Source: Vreelandella arcis
GTDB taxonomy: Bacteria; Pseudomonadota; Gammaproteobacteria; Pseudomonadales; Halomonadaceae
Direction: 5' to 3'
Assembly: GCF_900103865.1 (NCBI RefSeq)
Contig: NZ_FNII01000013.1
Span: 1-64,000, forward strand
DNA length: 64,000 nucleotides
The notes under the pieces are model-generated. The model was not told the DNA's origin and did no database searches. It saw only the letters and a list, made by a program, of their open reading frames with translations. The position numbers were made by a program, and so were the translations under genes. The stretch's first letter is position 1; the number at the start of each line of letters is the position of its first letter. Below are positions 7,039 to 17,259 of this stretch, piece by piece.

Positions 7039-7179
7039 CTCTAACAGTAATTATACGCCCTGCTGCATAACCTCAATGAACGTGTCGGCGCGTTCATTGA
7101 GGTTATGCAGCTACCAGATTAAATCTACCCCATTGATTCCCTTGATAGCAAAGCCAATTTTGGCAGCATATCCAAAATT
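7039..7179 (-). other. attI-like integration site (copy A)
   Basis: Read on the minus strand toward the cassette, this element has three parts. First comes a block at 7148-7179 that is identical in copy B. Next is a perfect 21-bp inverted repeat (7062-7082 with 7091-7111). Last is GTTATGCAGCAGGGC (7105-7091 region), which differs at one base from the GTTACGCAGCAGGGC I recall in class 1 attI. The crossover-like GTTAGAG is at 7045-7039. A TATAAT hexamer lies between the last two blocks and could be the -10 box of a promoter reading into the cassette. The site sits between the intI remnant and the first cassette, as attI should. Confidence 0.6.
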
Positions 7180-7255
7180 TGCGTGCTTGCGCGATTTGCT
7201 ATTCTCAACAATACTGTATACAAAATCAGCAACCAAAGCTGCATGGGTGCAACCT

Positions 7256-7421
7256 ATGAACCTTATGGAGAGGGTGAAGGCTGCCCTCAGAGTCAAGCAC
7301 TATAGCTTTCGTACTGAGAAAACCTATTGCTACTGGATTCGCTTTTTCATTCGTTTCCACAAAATGCGGCATCCTGCCAATATGGCGGGCAATGAAGTGC
7401 GGCAATTCCTTAGAACCTGGA
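7256..7421 (+). pseudogene. intI: Integron integrase, N-terminal remnant
   Basis: ATG 7256 opens MNLMERVKAALRVKHYSFRT, then EKTYCYWIRFFIRFHKMRHP and NEVRQFL. This is the core-binding N-terminal domain of integron integrases, whose hallmark is the run HYS.RTE..Y..W...FI.FH..RHP. Similarity stops at about residue 55 and a stop codon follows at 7457-7459. The whole tyrosine-recombinase catalytic domain (R-H-R-Y) is absent. The orientation, divergent from the cassette and attI-like site to its left, is the standard integron layout. It is inactive. Confidence 0.8.
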
Positions 7422-7594
7422 TTCATAGAATAACCGCAGCACTTTGGATCACACCGTAGAGGAAGAAGGGCCAGCGCCGGTACCCTCTCGACTTTACCGA
7501 CCAAAGTGTAGCAGAGCATGGGATACCGGCAGCTGACCCAGGCATAACAATAACAAGTTTATGCTTATCTTGAGACCGCCGTTGAATTCAGAGG

Positions 7595-8047
7595 TTATGG
7601 CGTACAGTTGGCCGTTGGGTTAGCGCTTTGACACATTTCCTCTACCTGAAGTTGAAGGAACAGGTCTTGGTGCACTTGTACTTTATGATACCAAAGACAG
7701 AACCCTCCTCCAGCCATCACTAGCCCCACAATAACAGATGAGTAGAAAACATAACGAAAAGCTTGGAATTCATTCAAGAGGCGCCGAGCTTCTTTCGTTC
7801 CAAGTTGATTAACATTTGTGAGGGCACGTAGCTCATAAACATGCTCTTGGTCGGGGCATTCCTGAGCTTCCAAAAAATTAAGTTGCGCCTCATTCTTAAC
7901 CTGAGAACATTCAACGTCATACATTTTATCGTTTAGTTCCCGCCTTAACTTAGTATAAAGAAAGCCACTGGCAAAAATTACCATAAGCCCCGATAGCGCC
8001 AGAAACTTGTAAAGACTATCTGTTGGTAAGTTTGGTAAATCGATCAT
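7595..8047 (-). CDS. Orphan two-helix membrane protein
   Basis: This is a 150-residue protein of unknown family. Two hydrophobic segments (residues about 14-32 and 100-120) flank a hydrophilic, helix-rich middle containing ECSQVKNEAQLNFLEAQE, which may form a coiled coil. The N-terminus is short and the C-terminus ends PTANCTP. It follows copy B of the attI-like element, with 12 bases between the putative crossover (GCTAGCG, 8066-8060) and the ATG. The last codons contain CGCTAAC (7625-7619), nearly complementary to that start, so it may be a second cassette gene. It is AT-rich relative to the core. Confidence 0.6.
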   Translation of the reverse strand: MIDLPNLPTDSLYKFLALSGLMVIFASGFLYTKLRRELNDKMYDVECSQVKNEAQLNFLEAQECPDQEHVYELRALTNVNQLGTKEARRLLNEFQAFRYVFYSSVIVGLVMAGGGFCLWYHKVQVHQDLFLQLQVEEMCQSANPTANCTP

Positions 8048-8059
8048 GGCTTCTCACAT

Positions 8060-8199
8060 CGCTAGCAATAATTCTACACCACGCTACAAAACCTCAATGA
8101 ACGCCATAGCGCGTTGATTGAGATTTTGTAGCTGCCCACTTAACCCTACCCACCGAATCTTCTAATGGCAAAGCCAATTTTGGCAGCATATCCAAAATT
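8060..8199 (-). repeat. Diverged second copy of the attI-like element (copy B)
   Basis: This copy has the same architecture as copy A at 7039-7179. A 32-base block at 8168-8199 is identical to 7148-7179. A 22-bp inverted repeat (8083-8104 with 8111-8132) has 20 of 22 positions paired. TAGAAT stands in place of TATAAT, and GCTAGCG (8066-8060) in place of GTTAGAG. The identical block also contains AATTTTGG and CCAAAATT, an 8-bp inverted repeat around an eight-base loop. No integrase remnant lies beside this copy. Confidence 0.7.
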
Positions 8200-8257
8200 C
8201 GAGTACTTGTGCGTCCCCTTGCATCTCCCCCACCCGCCTCCTACACTCCACCAACGA

Positions 8258-8360
8258 ACAGCTTGACGGGGTGCCGGTGATATCCGGCTGAGATGGCGCA
8301 GGGCTAGCATTTTTTTGCTGCCGAGCGCTGGTCCCGCTGAACCTGATCCGGCTAATGCGC
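8258..8360 (+). promoter_or_regulatory. TPP riboswitch (THI element)
   Basis: The thiamine-pyrophosphate aptamer is recognisable from its conserved blocks: GACGGGGTGCC (8265-8275), GGCTGAGATGG (8286-8296) and, at the 3' side, GAACCTGATCCGGCTAATGC (8339-8358). A variable stem with a T-rich loop lies between. It precedes tenA-thiC, both thiamine genes. With TPP bound, it should reduce expression of the pair. Confidence 0.92.
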
Positions 8361-8463
8361 TGCTATTTGAATTGCAGCGCGGGTACCGGCGTAGGGATCA
8401 AGCGATGGCCATGGCTTCATTTCACGCCACCTTTCCGCGCCATTTCCTCGATCTCTCGCCTGC

Positions 8464-8487
8464 CCTCCGGATCATTACCACCGGAGG
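8464..8487 (+). promoter_or_regulatory. Hairpin masking the tenA ribosome-binding site
   Basis: CCTCCGG (8464-8470) pairs perfectly with CCGGAGG (8481-8487) around a ten-base loop. The right arm is the Shine-Dalgarno sequence of tenA, five to eight bases before its ATG. This is the likely expression platform of the TPP riboswitch, acting on translation. The alternative pairing that would free it is not worked out here. Confidence 0.6.
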
Positions 8488-8491
8488 CATC

Positions 8492-11076
<2,585 letters not shown>

Positions 11077-11112
11077 AGCAGCAGCCTGGGAAACCACGCG
11101 GCTGCGTATGGT

Positions 11113-11150
11113 GGCTCTTGAGTGTTGCAAACCTCAAGGGTCACTTTTTT
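11113..11150 (+). terminator. Terminator of tenA-thiC
   Basis: GGCTCTTGAG (11113-11122) pairs with CTCAAGGGTC (11133-11142), with two G-U pairs, followed by a six-T run at 11145-11150. It lies 37 bases after the thiC stop. Confidence 0.75.
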
Positions 11151-11237
11151 ACTTAAGCAGAAGATAATAAAGAAAACTTTGTGTATGATTATCATTTACT
11201 GATTGCAAACCCACACCATTCAAGGAACGAATATCCG

Positions 11238-12908
11238 ATGAAAACCAAGCTTTCCCTGGCGATTACCCTGATCAGCGCGGGGCTGATCAGCGGCTGCAGC
11301 GACGACAAGGCATCAACCGACGCAGCGACGATACTGGATTATATTCCGGCTGACGCGCCCTACTTCATGGCCTCCAGTGAGGCAATGCCTGAGCAAGAGG
11401 CCTTCGACCTCTACCAGCGCATGCAGCCCATGGCGAGCCTTGAGTCTGACCTGGATGAACTGCGCGATACGCTGGCCGATACTGACGATGACGTGTCGCG
11501 GGCAATGATAAAGCTGCTGATCGCCATGGGTGAAGAGCTCGACGGTGTTGAATCCCTGGATGACTTCCATGCGCTGGGCTTGAAGGCGAGCCCTCGGGCC
11601 GCCTTGTATGGACTGGGTATCTTGCCTGTATTTCGCATGCAGCTGCAGGATGAAGAGGCGTTTCGCGAAACGCTCAAGCGTCTCCTGACCAAGGCAGAGA
11701 TCAATCCCCGCACGGCCACCACCAACGGCACCGATTATTGGGTTCTGACCCCCGAGGCGCCCGTCCAGGCGGTTCTTGTCATTGAAGATCAGCAGTTGCT
11801 GATGTCGGTAGTCCCCCAGGATGCCAGCGACGCGTTGCTTGCTCAGGTGCTGGGTAGCGATTTACCTGACAGCAGCCTTGGCGACTCTGGTGCGCTGGCA
11901 GAACTTGAGCAGCGCCATGACTTTACCCCCTACGGTGCCGGGGAAGTCGACTTTTCACGCCTGCTTAATGAACTGAGCTCCCCCACCCATTCGGGGACTC
12001 AGGCATTGATGGACGCCGTTGAGGCTGAGCAACTGGATCTGTCGGCCTGCCAGGCCGATATTGATCGCATTACCAGCCGCTTCCCCGGCCTTGTGATGGG
12101 CATGCGCGAGTACAACCAGGATCGCATGGAGATGAATGTCATTCTGGAAACCGATGAAGCGATTGTCACTGACCTGCGCGCCCTGACGACTCAGGTGCCA
12201 GGCCTTGGCAGCACAGAGGGTATCGCCAGTGTCGGCATGGGCCTTAATTTGCCGTTACTGCTTCAGACGGTTCAAAAATATGCCCGGGAGGTTCGTCAGA
12301 ACCCCTTCAGCTGTGATGAATTGCAGGATCTGAACAGCGCCTGGAGCGAGATCAACATGGCGATGAACAACCCTGCCACCATGATGATCGGGTCAGCGCT
12401 ATCCGGCCTGAGAGCGCGCATCGACAGCCTGACAATGATCGACGGCGAACCCAGTGGCAGCGGCATCCTGACCCTTGCTTCCCCAAACCCGATGGGGCTG
12501 GTGACGACCGCAGCCACCTTCTTGCCTGAACTGGGCGCGCTTGGGCTTGAGCCAGGCGGAGACGCCAAGCAAATCGACAGCATGTTGCTGCCGCCCGAAA
12601 CACCGCCGCTGTATGCCGCCATGTCGGATACGGCGATTGCCCTGGGCGCAGACATCAGCGACCCAGCGTCACTGCAGGAAGCGCTTCAAGCCCCGGCATC
12701 AGAGCAGGACTTACTGCTTCATGGCCACCTGGCGAGTGAGTTTTATCATTCGCTGGCCGATGTCATGGAGCAGGCGCCTGCCGACGCGCTGGAAGCGTCC
12801 GATATTGACATGTTCCGGCAGTATGGCGATACCTACAAGCACATGGAGTACGGGGTCAGCGTGGGCGATGCCGGCGTTGAAATGAACCTCTCGCTGGAAC
12901 TCAACTAA
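11238..12908 (+). CDS. Large lipoprotein of unknown function
   Basis: This 556-residue protein has a lipoprotein signal peptide: MKTKLSLAITLISAGLISGC, with the lipidated Cys at residue 20. The mature protein is acidic and repeats DUF3352-like features, with the opening ILDYIPADAPYFMASSEAMP and alternating strand/helix blocks. The C-terminus ends in an amphipathic strand EMNLSLELN. I cannot name the family securely. The start is set at 11238, after AAGGAACG; the frame is open to 11181 without a signal-like sequence. It is flanked by terminators on both sides and so forms its own transcription unit. Confidence 0.75.
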   Translation: MKTKLSLAITLISAGLISGCSDDKASTDAATILDYIPADAPYFMASSEAMPEQEAFDLYQRMQPMASLESDLDELRDTLADTDDDVSRAMIKLLIAMGEELDGVESLDDFHALGLKASPRAALYGLGILPVFRMQLQDEEAFRETLKRLLTKAEINPRTATTNGTDYWVLTPEAPVQAVLVIEDQQLLMSVVPQDASDALLAQVLGSDLPDSSLGDSGALAELEQRHDFTPYGAGEVDFSRLLNELSSPTHSGTQALMDAVEAEQLDLSACQADIDRITSRFPGLVMGMREYNQDRMEMNVILETDEAIVTDLRALTTQVPGLGSTEGIASVGMGLNLPLLLQTVQKYAREVRQNPFSCDELQDLNSAWSEINMAMNNPATMMIGSALSGLRARIDSLTMIDGEPSGSGILTLASPNPMGLVTTAATFLPELGALGLEPGGDAKQIDSMLLPPETPPLYAAMSDTAIALGADISDPASLQEALQAPASEQDLLLHGHLASEFYHSLADVMEQAPADALEASDIDMFRQYGDTYKHMEYGVSVGDAGVEMNLSLELN

Positions 12909-12932
12909 GGCCTGGCGGCTATTGCCGCCTGC

Positions 12933-12976
12933 AAAAAACCCGCTGACGGCTGGATAGCGACCGTTAGCGGGTTTTT
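12933..12976 (+). terminator. Terminator between the lipoprotein and alcohol dehydrogenase genes
   Basis: AACCCGCTGACGG-type and CCGTTAGCGGGTT-type arms form a stem of about 12 bp, with A runs on the left and T runs on the right. It can serve both convergent genes. Confidence 0.85.
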
Positions 12977-13012
12977 CGTTTTTGGCTCATTGTTGAACTG
13001 GGCGACTGAAAC

Positions 13013-14092
13013 TCAGGAGACCTCGAGCGCTACTTTCAATACGCCGTCGCGCTGGTGGGAAAACAGGTCGTAGGCATCGACGATGTTCTCCAGCGCGAAG
13101 CGGTGGGTGACCATAGGGCCCAGATCCAACCGACCGGCGGCGATAATGCTCATCAATCTGCGCATGCGCTCCTTGCCGCCGGGGCACAGCGAGGTAATGA
13201 TCTTGTGGTCGCCCAGGCCCGCGCAGAACGCGCCCAGCGGAATCGTCAGGTTTTCGGAGTAGACACCGAGGCTGGATAGTGTTCCACCGGGTTTCAAGAC
13301 GCGCAGGGCAGACTCGAACGTCTGCTGCAGGCCGAGCGCTTCGATAGCCACGTCCACGCCGCGCCCGCCGGTGAGCTTGAGGACTTCATCCACCACGTCG
13401 ACCTTGCGGAAATCCAGGGTGACGTCAGCGCCCATCTGCTTGGCCATGGTCAGGCGTTCATCCACGCCGTCAACGGCGATGATCATGCCCGCGCCGCGCA
13501 GCCTTGCGCCCGCCGTGGCGCACAGACCAATCGGTCCCTGGGCGAATACCACCACGGTGTCACCGATCTTGATACCCCCGGCTTCGGCCCCGGCAAAGCC
13601 GGTCGACATAATGTCCGGGCACATCAGCACTTGTTCATCGGTCAAGCCGTCAGGCACCGGCGAGAGATTCGCCTGAGCATCGGGCACCAACAAATACTCT
13701 GCCTGAGCGCCGTCGATGGTATTGCCAAACCGCCAGCCGCCCATCGGCTTGTAGCCGTGGCTATGGTGACCGCCATCCTGGGAGGAGCAACCGTCCTGGC
13801 AACCATAGGAGGTAAAGCTGGGGCAGATCGCCCCGGCAATCACCCGTTGGCCTTCCTGGTAACCCTGAACGTTGGCACCCAGCTTTTCGATGATCCCCAC
13901 CGGCTCGTGACCGATAGTCAAGCCGCGCTCCACCGGGTACTCGCCTTTGAGGATATGGATATCGGTGCCGCAGATCGTGGTGGTGGTCACGCGCATCAGA
14001 GCGTCGTTGGGGCCGATTTCGGGGATGGGTTTGTCGTCGATTTCGATGCGGCCGGGCTCGACAAAGATGGCCGCTTTCATCATGGCAGGCAT
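13013..14092 (-). CDS. Zinc-dependent medium-chain alcohol dehydrogenase
   Basis: This is a 359-residue NAD(P)-dependent alcohol dehydrogenase of the medium-chain family. The catalytic zinc ligands appear as Cys41 (ICGTDIH), His62/Glu63 (GHEPVG) and Asp160 (MCPDIMSTG), the pattern of bacterial secondary-alcohol dehydrogenases. The Rossmann segment FAQGPIGLCATAGARLRG lies at 183-200. The usual four-cysteine structural-zinc lobe is replaced by a loop with Cys90, Cys98 and Cys102 and HHSHG, as in a known subgroup. The start is the ATG at 14092 preceded by AGAGGA; ATG 14083 (MMKAA) is an alternative. It is transcribed alone, convergent with the lipoprotein gene. Confidence 0.9.
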   Translation of the reverse strand: MPAMMKAAIFVEPGRIEIDDKPIPEIGPNDALMRVTTTTICGTDIHILKGEYPVERGLTIGHEPVGIIEKLGANVQGYQEGQRVIAGAICPSFTSYGCQDGCSSQDGGHHSHGYKPMGGWRFGNTIDGAQAEYLLVPDAQANLSPVPDGLTDEQVLMCPDIMSTGFAGAEAGGIKIGDTVVVFAQGPIGLCATAGARLRGAGMIIAVDGVDERLTMAKQMGADVTLDFRKVDVVDEVLKLTGGRGVDVAIEALGLQQTFESALRVLKPGGTLSSLGVYSENLTIPLGAFCAGLGDHKIITSLCPGGKERMRRLMSIIAAGRLDLGPMVTHRFALENIVDAYDLFSHQRDGVLKVALEVS

Positions 14093-14295
14093 AGGGCGTT
14101 TCCTCTATCAGGGGATTCATGACGCTTCACCATTAAGTCATAGCTTCCGGCACGTAACATTGCGCTAGATCATGCTTCGAATTGACGTGGGGCAAGTCGG
14201 CAAGAACCTACCCGATATAGACTTTAGTTAAGACTGATGCGCTACTCGATTGCCTGTAAGCGTGTCTCTTAAATCTACTTTAAATAGGCCACCAT

Positions 14296-15762
14296 ATGCC
14301 GACGCTACCTTTCAAACCCTGGCCGACCGTTATTGCGGTGGCTGTGACCCTGCTGATTTGGCTGGCTATTCCCTTACCGGAAGGCCTGACCTCAGATGCT
14401 TGGCTGATGCTGGCCATTTTCGTAGGAACCATCGCCGCGATTATCGGCAAGGCAATGCCCATCGGCGCTATCTCAATCATTGCCATTTCGGTCGTGGCAG
14501 CGAGTGGCGTGACCAGCGACAATCCGGGCACCGCCATTAACGATGCATTAAGCAGCTACTCCAACTCGCTGATCTGGTTAATTGCCATCTCGATTATGAT
14601 TTCACGGGGGCTGATTAAGACGGGGCTAGGGGCTCGCATCGGCTACTACTTCATTTCCATCTTCGGCAAGAAGACGCTGGGAATCGGTTATAGCTTAGCC
14701 TTTTCAGAACTCTCTATTGCCCCCGTCACGCCCAGTAATACCGCCCGCGGTGGCGGCATAATGCACCCCATCATGCGCTCTATTGCGAAAGGCTTTGACT
14801 CACGCCCAGAAGACGGCACTTCGAGCAAAATCGGCAAATACCTGGCTTTAGTAAATTATCACAGCAATCCCATTACCTCAGCGATGTTCGTCACCGCAAC
14901 CGCTCCCAACCCATTGACCGTAGAACTGGTTTCAGTCGCCACCGGGGCGGAAATCCAACTGAGCTGGATGACCTGGGCAGTCGCCATGCTACTGCCTGGC
15001 CTCGCCGCTATCCTGGCCATGCCTTTAATTCTTTATCTGCTTTATCCGCCGGACATTAAACAGACTCCCCATGCCACGCAAATGGCCCGCGATAAGCTTG
15101 CCGAGCTGGGTAAGATCAAACGAGACGAAAGCATTATGCTGTTTGTCTTTCTGGTGCTGCTGCTGCTTTGGGCGGATATCCCGGCGCTATTTCTGGGCGA
15201 TTCCGTCACCCTCAACACCACCACCTCTGCGTTTATTGGGCTATCGATACTACTGCTGACCGGCGTATTAACCTGGGATGATGTGTTGGCAGAAAAGAAC
15301 GCCTGGGACACCCTACTTTGGTTCGGCGCTCTGATCATGATGGCGACCCAGCTCAACCAGACGGGCTTGATCGACTGGTTTTCCACCAATATGCAGGACT
15401 GGATCACCATGATGGGCATCGGCTGGCTGGGAGCGTCTGCTCTGCTGGTGTTGACCTTCCTCTACACCCATTACTTCTTTGCCAGTACCACCGCGCATAT
15501 CACCGCCATGATGGCCGCCTTTCTCACCGTTGGTTTAAGCCTTGGCGCGCCGCCCATGCCGTTTGTGCTTATCATGGCTGCCACGTCTTCCATCATGATG
15601 ACCTTAACCCATTATGCCACGGGCACCTCCCCTGTCATCTTTGGCTCGGGCTACCTAACGTTAGGCGAATGGTGGAAAGCAGGCTTCATTATGAGTGTGG
15701 TGAACCTCATTATTTGGGTAATCGTTGGCGGCTTGTGGTGGAAACTGCTAGGCCATTACTGA
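14296..15762 (+). CDS. DASS-family anion (di/tricarboxylate) transporter
   Basis: This 488-residue inner-membrane carrier belongs to the divalent anion:sodium symporter (DASS, SLC13-like) family. Its length is that of the CitT/TtdT antiporters. About twelve membrane segments are visible. Family signatures include the first SNT-like motif PVTPSNTARGGGIMHPI, the block NYHSNPITSAMFVTATAPNP, and in the second half LTHYATGTSPVIFGSGY. Substrates of the family are succinate, citrate, tartrate and relatives; the exact one cannot be read here. It stands alone, with its own upstream region of about 200 bases divergent from the alcohol dehydrogenase gene, and is followed by a hairpin. Confidence 0.88.
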   Translation: MPTLPFKPWPTVIAVAVTLLIWLAIPLPEGLTSDAWLMLAIFVGTIAAIIGKAMPIGAISIIAISVVAASGVTSDNPGTAINDALSSYSNSLIWLIAISIMISRGLIKTGLGARIGYYFISIFGKKTLGIGYSLAFSELSIAPVTPSNTARGGGIMHPIMRSIAKGFDSRPEDGTSSKIGKYLALVNYHSNPITSAMFVTATAPNPLTVELVSVATGAEIQLSWMTWAVAMLLPGLAAILAMPLILYLLYPPDIKQTPHATQMARDKLAELGKIKRDESIMLFVFLVLLLLWADIPALFLGDSVTLNTTTSAFIGLSILLLTGVLTWDDVLAEKNAWDTLLWFGALIMMATQLNQTGLIDWFSTNMQDWITMMGIGWLGASALLVLTFLYTHYFFASTTAHITAMMAAFLTVGLSLGAPPMPFVLIMAATSSIMMTLTHYATGTSPVIFGSGYLTLGEWWKAGFIMSVVNLIIWVIVGGLWWKLLGHY

Positions 15763-15825
15763 GGTGCTCTCAAATGCTTCAACGATGATAATGCGAGACG
15801 ATAGTTTTACGCCGCTTAAACACCA

Positions 15826-15847
15826 ACAGGGGGCCGAAGCCCCCTGT
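15826..15847 (+). terminator. Hairpin between the DASS transporter and csbD-like genes
   Basis: ACAGGGGG and CCCCCTGT form an 8-bp perfect stem around a six-base loop. The T run is weak, so it may act as a transcript end for the convergent pair with help from Rho. Confidence 0.5.
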
Positions 15848-15865
15848 GGGTATCTGTATAACTAA

Positions 15866-16051
15866 TTAGCGCTGTTTCTTATGGCTATCCTTGGCCTCAC
15901 CTGCGCCTTTTTGAACTCCACCTTTCGCTTGCTGAGCCTTACCTTTGGCTTCGGTTTTGCCGCTACCGGCAACCTTGCCCGCCGCTTCCTTCACCTTGCC
16001 GGCAGCCTTATGGGCAGCGCCTTTCGCTTTATCTTGTTTGCCACTTGCCAT
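15866..16051 (-). CDS. CsbD-family stress-response protein
   Basis: This 61-residue, very lysine- and alanine-rich protein begins MASGKQDKAKGAAHKAAGKV. It is built of KAKG.A-type repeats like CsbD and LEA-like hydrophilic proteins. Such proteins are induced by general stress in many bacteria, but their mechanism is unknown. The start at 16051 follows GAGG at eight bases; an upstream ATG in frame at 16093 lacks a ribosome site. A second CsbD-type gene is at 53808. Confidence 0.75.
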   Translation of the reverse strand: MASGKQDKAKGAAHKAAGKVKEAAGKVAGSGKTEAKGKAQQAKGGVQKGAGEAKDSHKKQR

Positions 16052-16155
16052 GATGAACACCTCTAATCCGTTAGTGGAGATGATATCGTGCACTAGTAAA
16101 TACTTACTTCATGCACGACTCAGTCATCAGCGTAGCCGGTATTGGCAAAGTTGCC

Positions 16156-17259
16156 TCAACTCGTTTCAGAGGAAGAACTGAGTAGCCGTGTCGGCGCCCA
16201 GCGATTGAGTAACGCGTGCAGGCAGGCCATAACCAGTAACGTGACCAACAGCGCCAAGCTCATCGAGGAAAAACGATATAGCGCACTGTAAACAAGGTCT
16301 TGCTCGGGCCCCAGCGACTGGCCGAATAAAATGCCGAGCGTGGTTAGGCCGCCAAAACCAATGCCCGAGCCGGCGCCTTCTAATATATGCTCGCGGGCAA
16401 ACAGCATTAGTCCCAGCCAATAAAGCAGTATCACCAGCAAAAAATGATGGCTTTGGGTATACAGCAAAAGCTGCATGGCCAGCGCCAGATTACAGCCCAA
16501 CAGAGTTCCTACCGCGCGCTTACCGGCCGATACGCGCGCGCCAGAGTAACCCAGGGCGAACAACACCAGAATGGTGGCCATCTGCGCCGAAAGCGAGCCC
16601 TGCAAATCGAACAGTTGGAAGACCACGAACGATAACGTAGCGGTAATCCCGCCCATTAGGGTTTCGTGGCGAATCTGCGCGGCGGGCTTTTCGACTCGGG
16701 GCGGCGGCTTACGCGGCTCAACGTCGGGAAACAGCGCATGCATCAGCATGGCAATAAATACCGCCAATAGACTAGCGGCGAGATTGCAGGCCAATAGATC
16801 GCTTAAGTCCACACTGGGATAGCTGGCAAAGTGCAGCAGAATGCTCAGCGTTAGCACGCCATTGGCTCCGAACAGAAACAGCGGCCCTTTCGCCATCAGG
16901 TTAAATCGAAATAAAAACATGCCCAACACCACCAGCGTCATCACTACTGGCATATGCTTGAGCAAGCCCACCACCAAACTCACTTCGAGCACATTGATCG
17001 ATACGTTGGCCAGAAACTGACGCACAATATGGCCATTTAAGATAGGCACCATGCCCAGCAAGAACATTGGGAACACGGTGAAGAACACGCCGTAATTCCA
17101 GCCCATCAGTTGACTAACCACAAACCCCAGCGTGCCCCCACCCGCTACACGAAGGCACTGGCGCAAGCCGTTCTCAGTTAGCGCGGGGTGCTTGGCAACT
17201 GCCGCATCGCGGGTCGCCAAACGATTGCGCTTTAGTCCGCTATTAAAGGCCATGCTCAA
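16156..17259 (-). CDS. DUF2955 membrane protein (FUSC-like exporter component)
   Basis: This 367-residue protein has two sets of about five hydrophobic helices separated by a proline-rich cytoplasmic stretch (VEPRKPPPRVEKP near residue 180-195). It matches the DUF2955/FUSC-like pattern of aromatic-acid or drug efflux pumps of the AaeB type, but is half the length of AaeB. The start overlaps the stop of the HlyD-like gene by four bases (ATGA), so the two should form one exporter. No outer-membrane factor is adjacent. The substrate is unknown. Confidence 0.75.
   Translation of the reverse strand: MSMAFNSGLKRNRLATRDAAVAKHPALTENGLRQCLRVAGGGTLGFVVSQLMGWNYGVFFTVFPMFLLGMVPILNGHIVRQFLANVSINVLEVSLVVGLLKHMPVVMTLVVLGMFLFRFNLMAKGPLFLFGANGVLTLSILLHFASYPSVDLSDLLACNLAASLLAVFIAMLMHALFPDVEPRKPPPRVEKPAAQIRHETLMGGITATLSFVVFQLFDLQGSLSAQMATILVLFALGYSGARVSAGKRAVGTLLGCNLALAMQLLLYTQSHHFLLVILLYWLGLMLFAREHILEGAGSGIGFGGLTTLGILFGQSLGPEQDLVYSALYRFSSMSLALLVTLLVMACLHALLNRWAPTRLLSSSSETS

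Noticed and set aside
7076-7459. 127-codon plus-strand ORF as a whole gene
   Set aside because: The first 60 codons run through the attI-like hairpin and the repeat. Only the part from 7256 resembles IntI, and that is truncated.
11180-11215. Fur box upstream of the lipoprotein gene
   Set aside because: GATTATCATT matches only one and a half of the three hexamer repeats; not enough to annotate.
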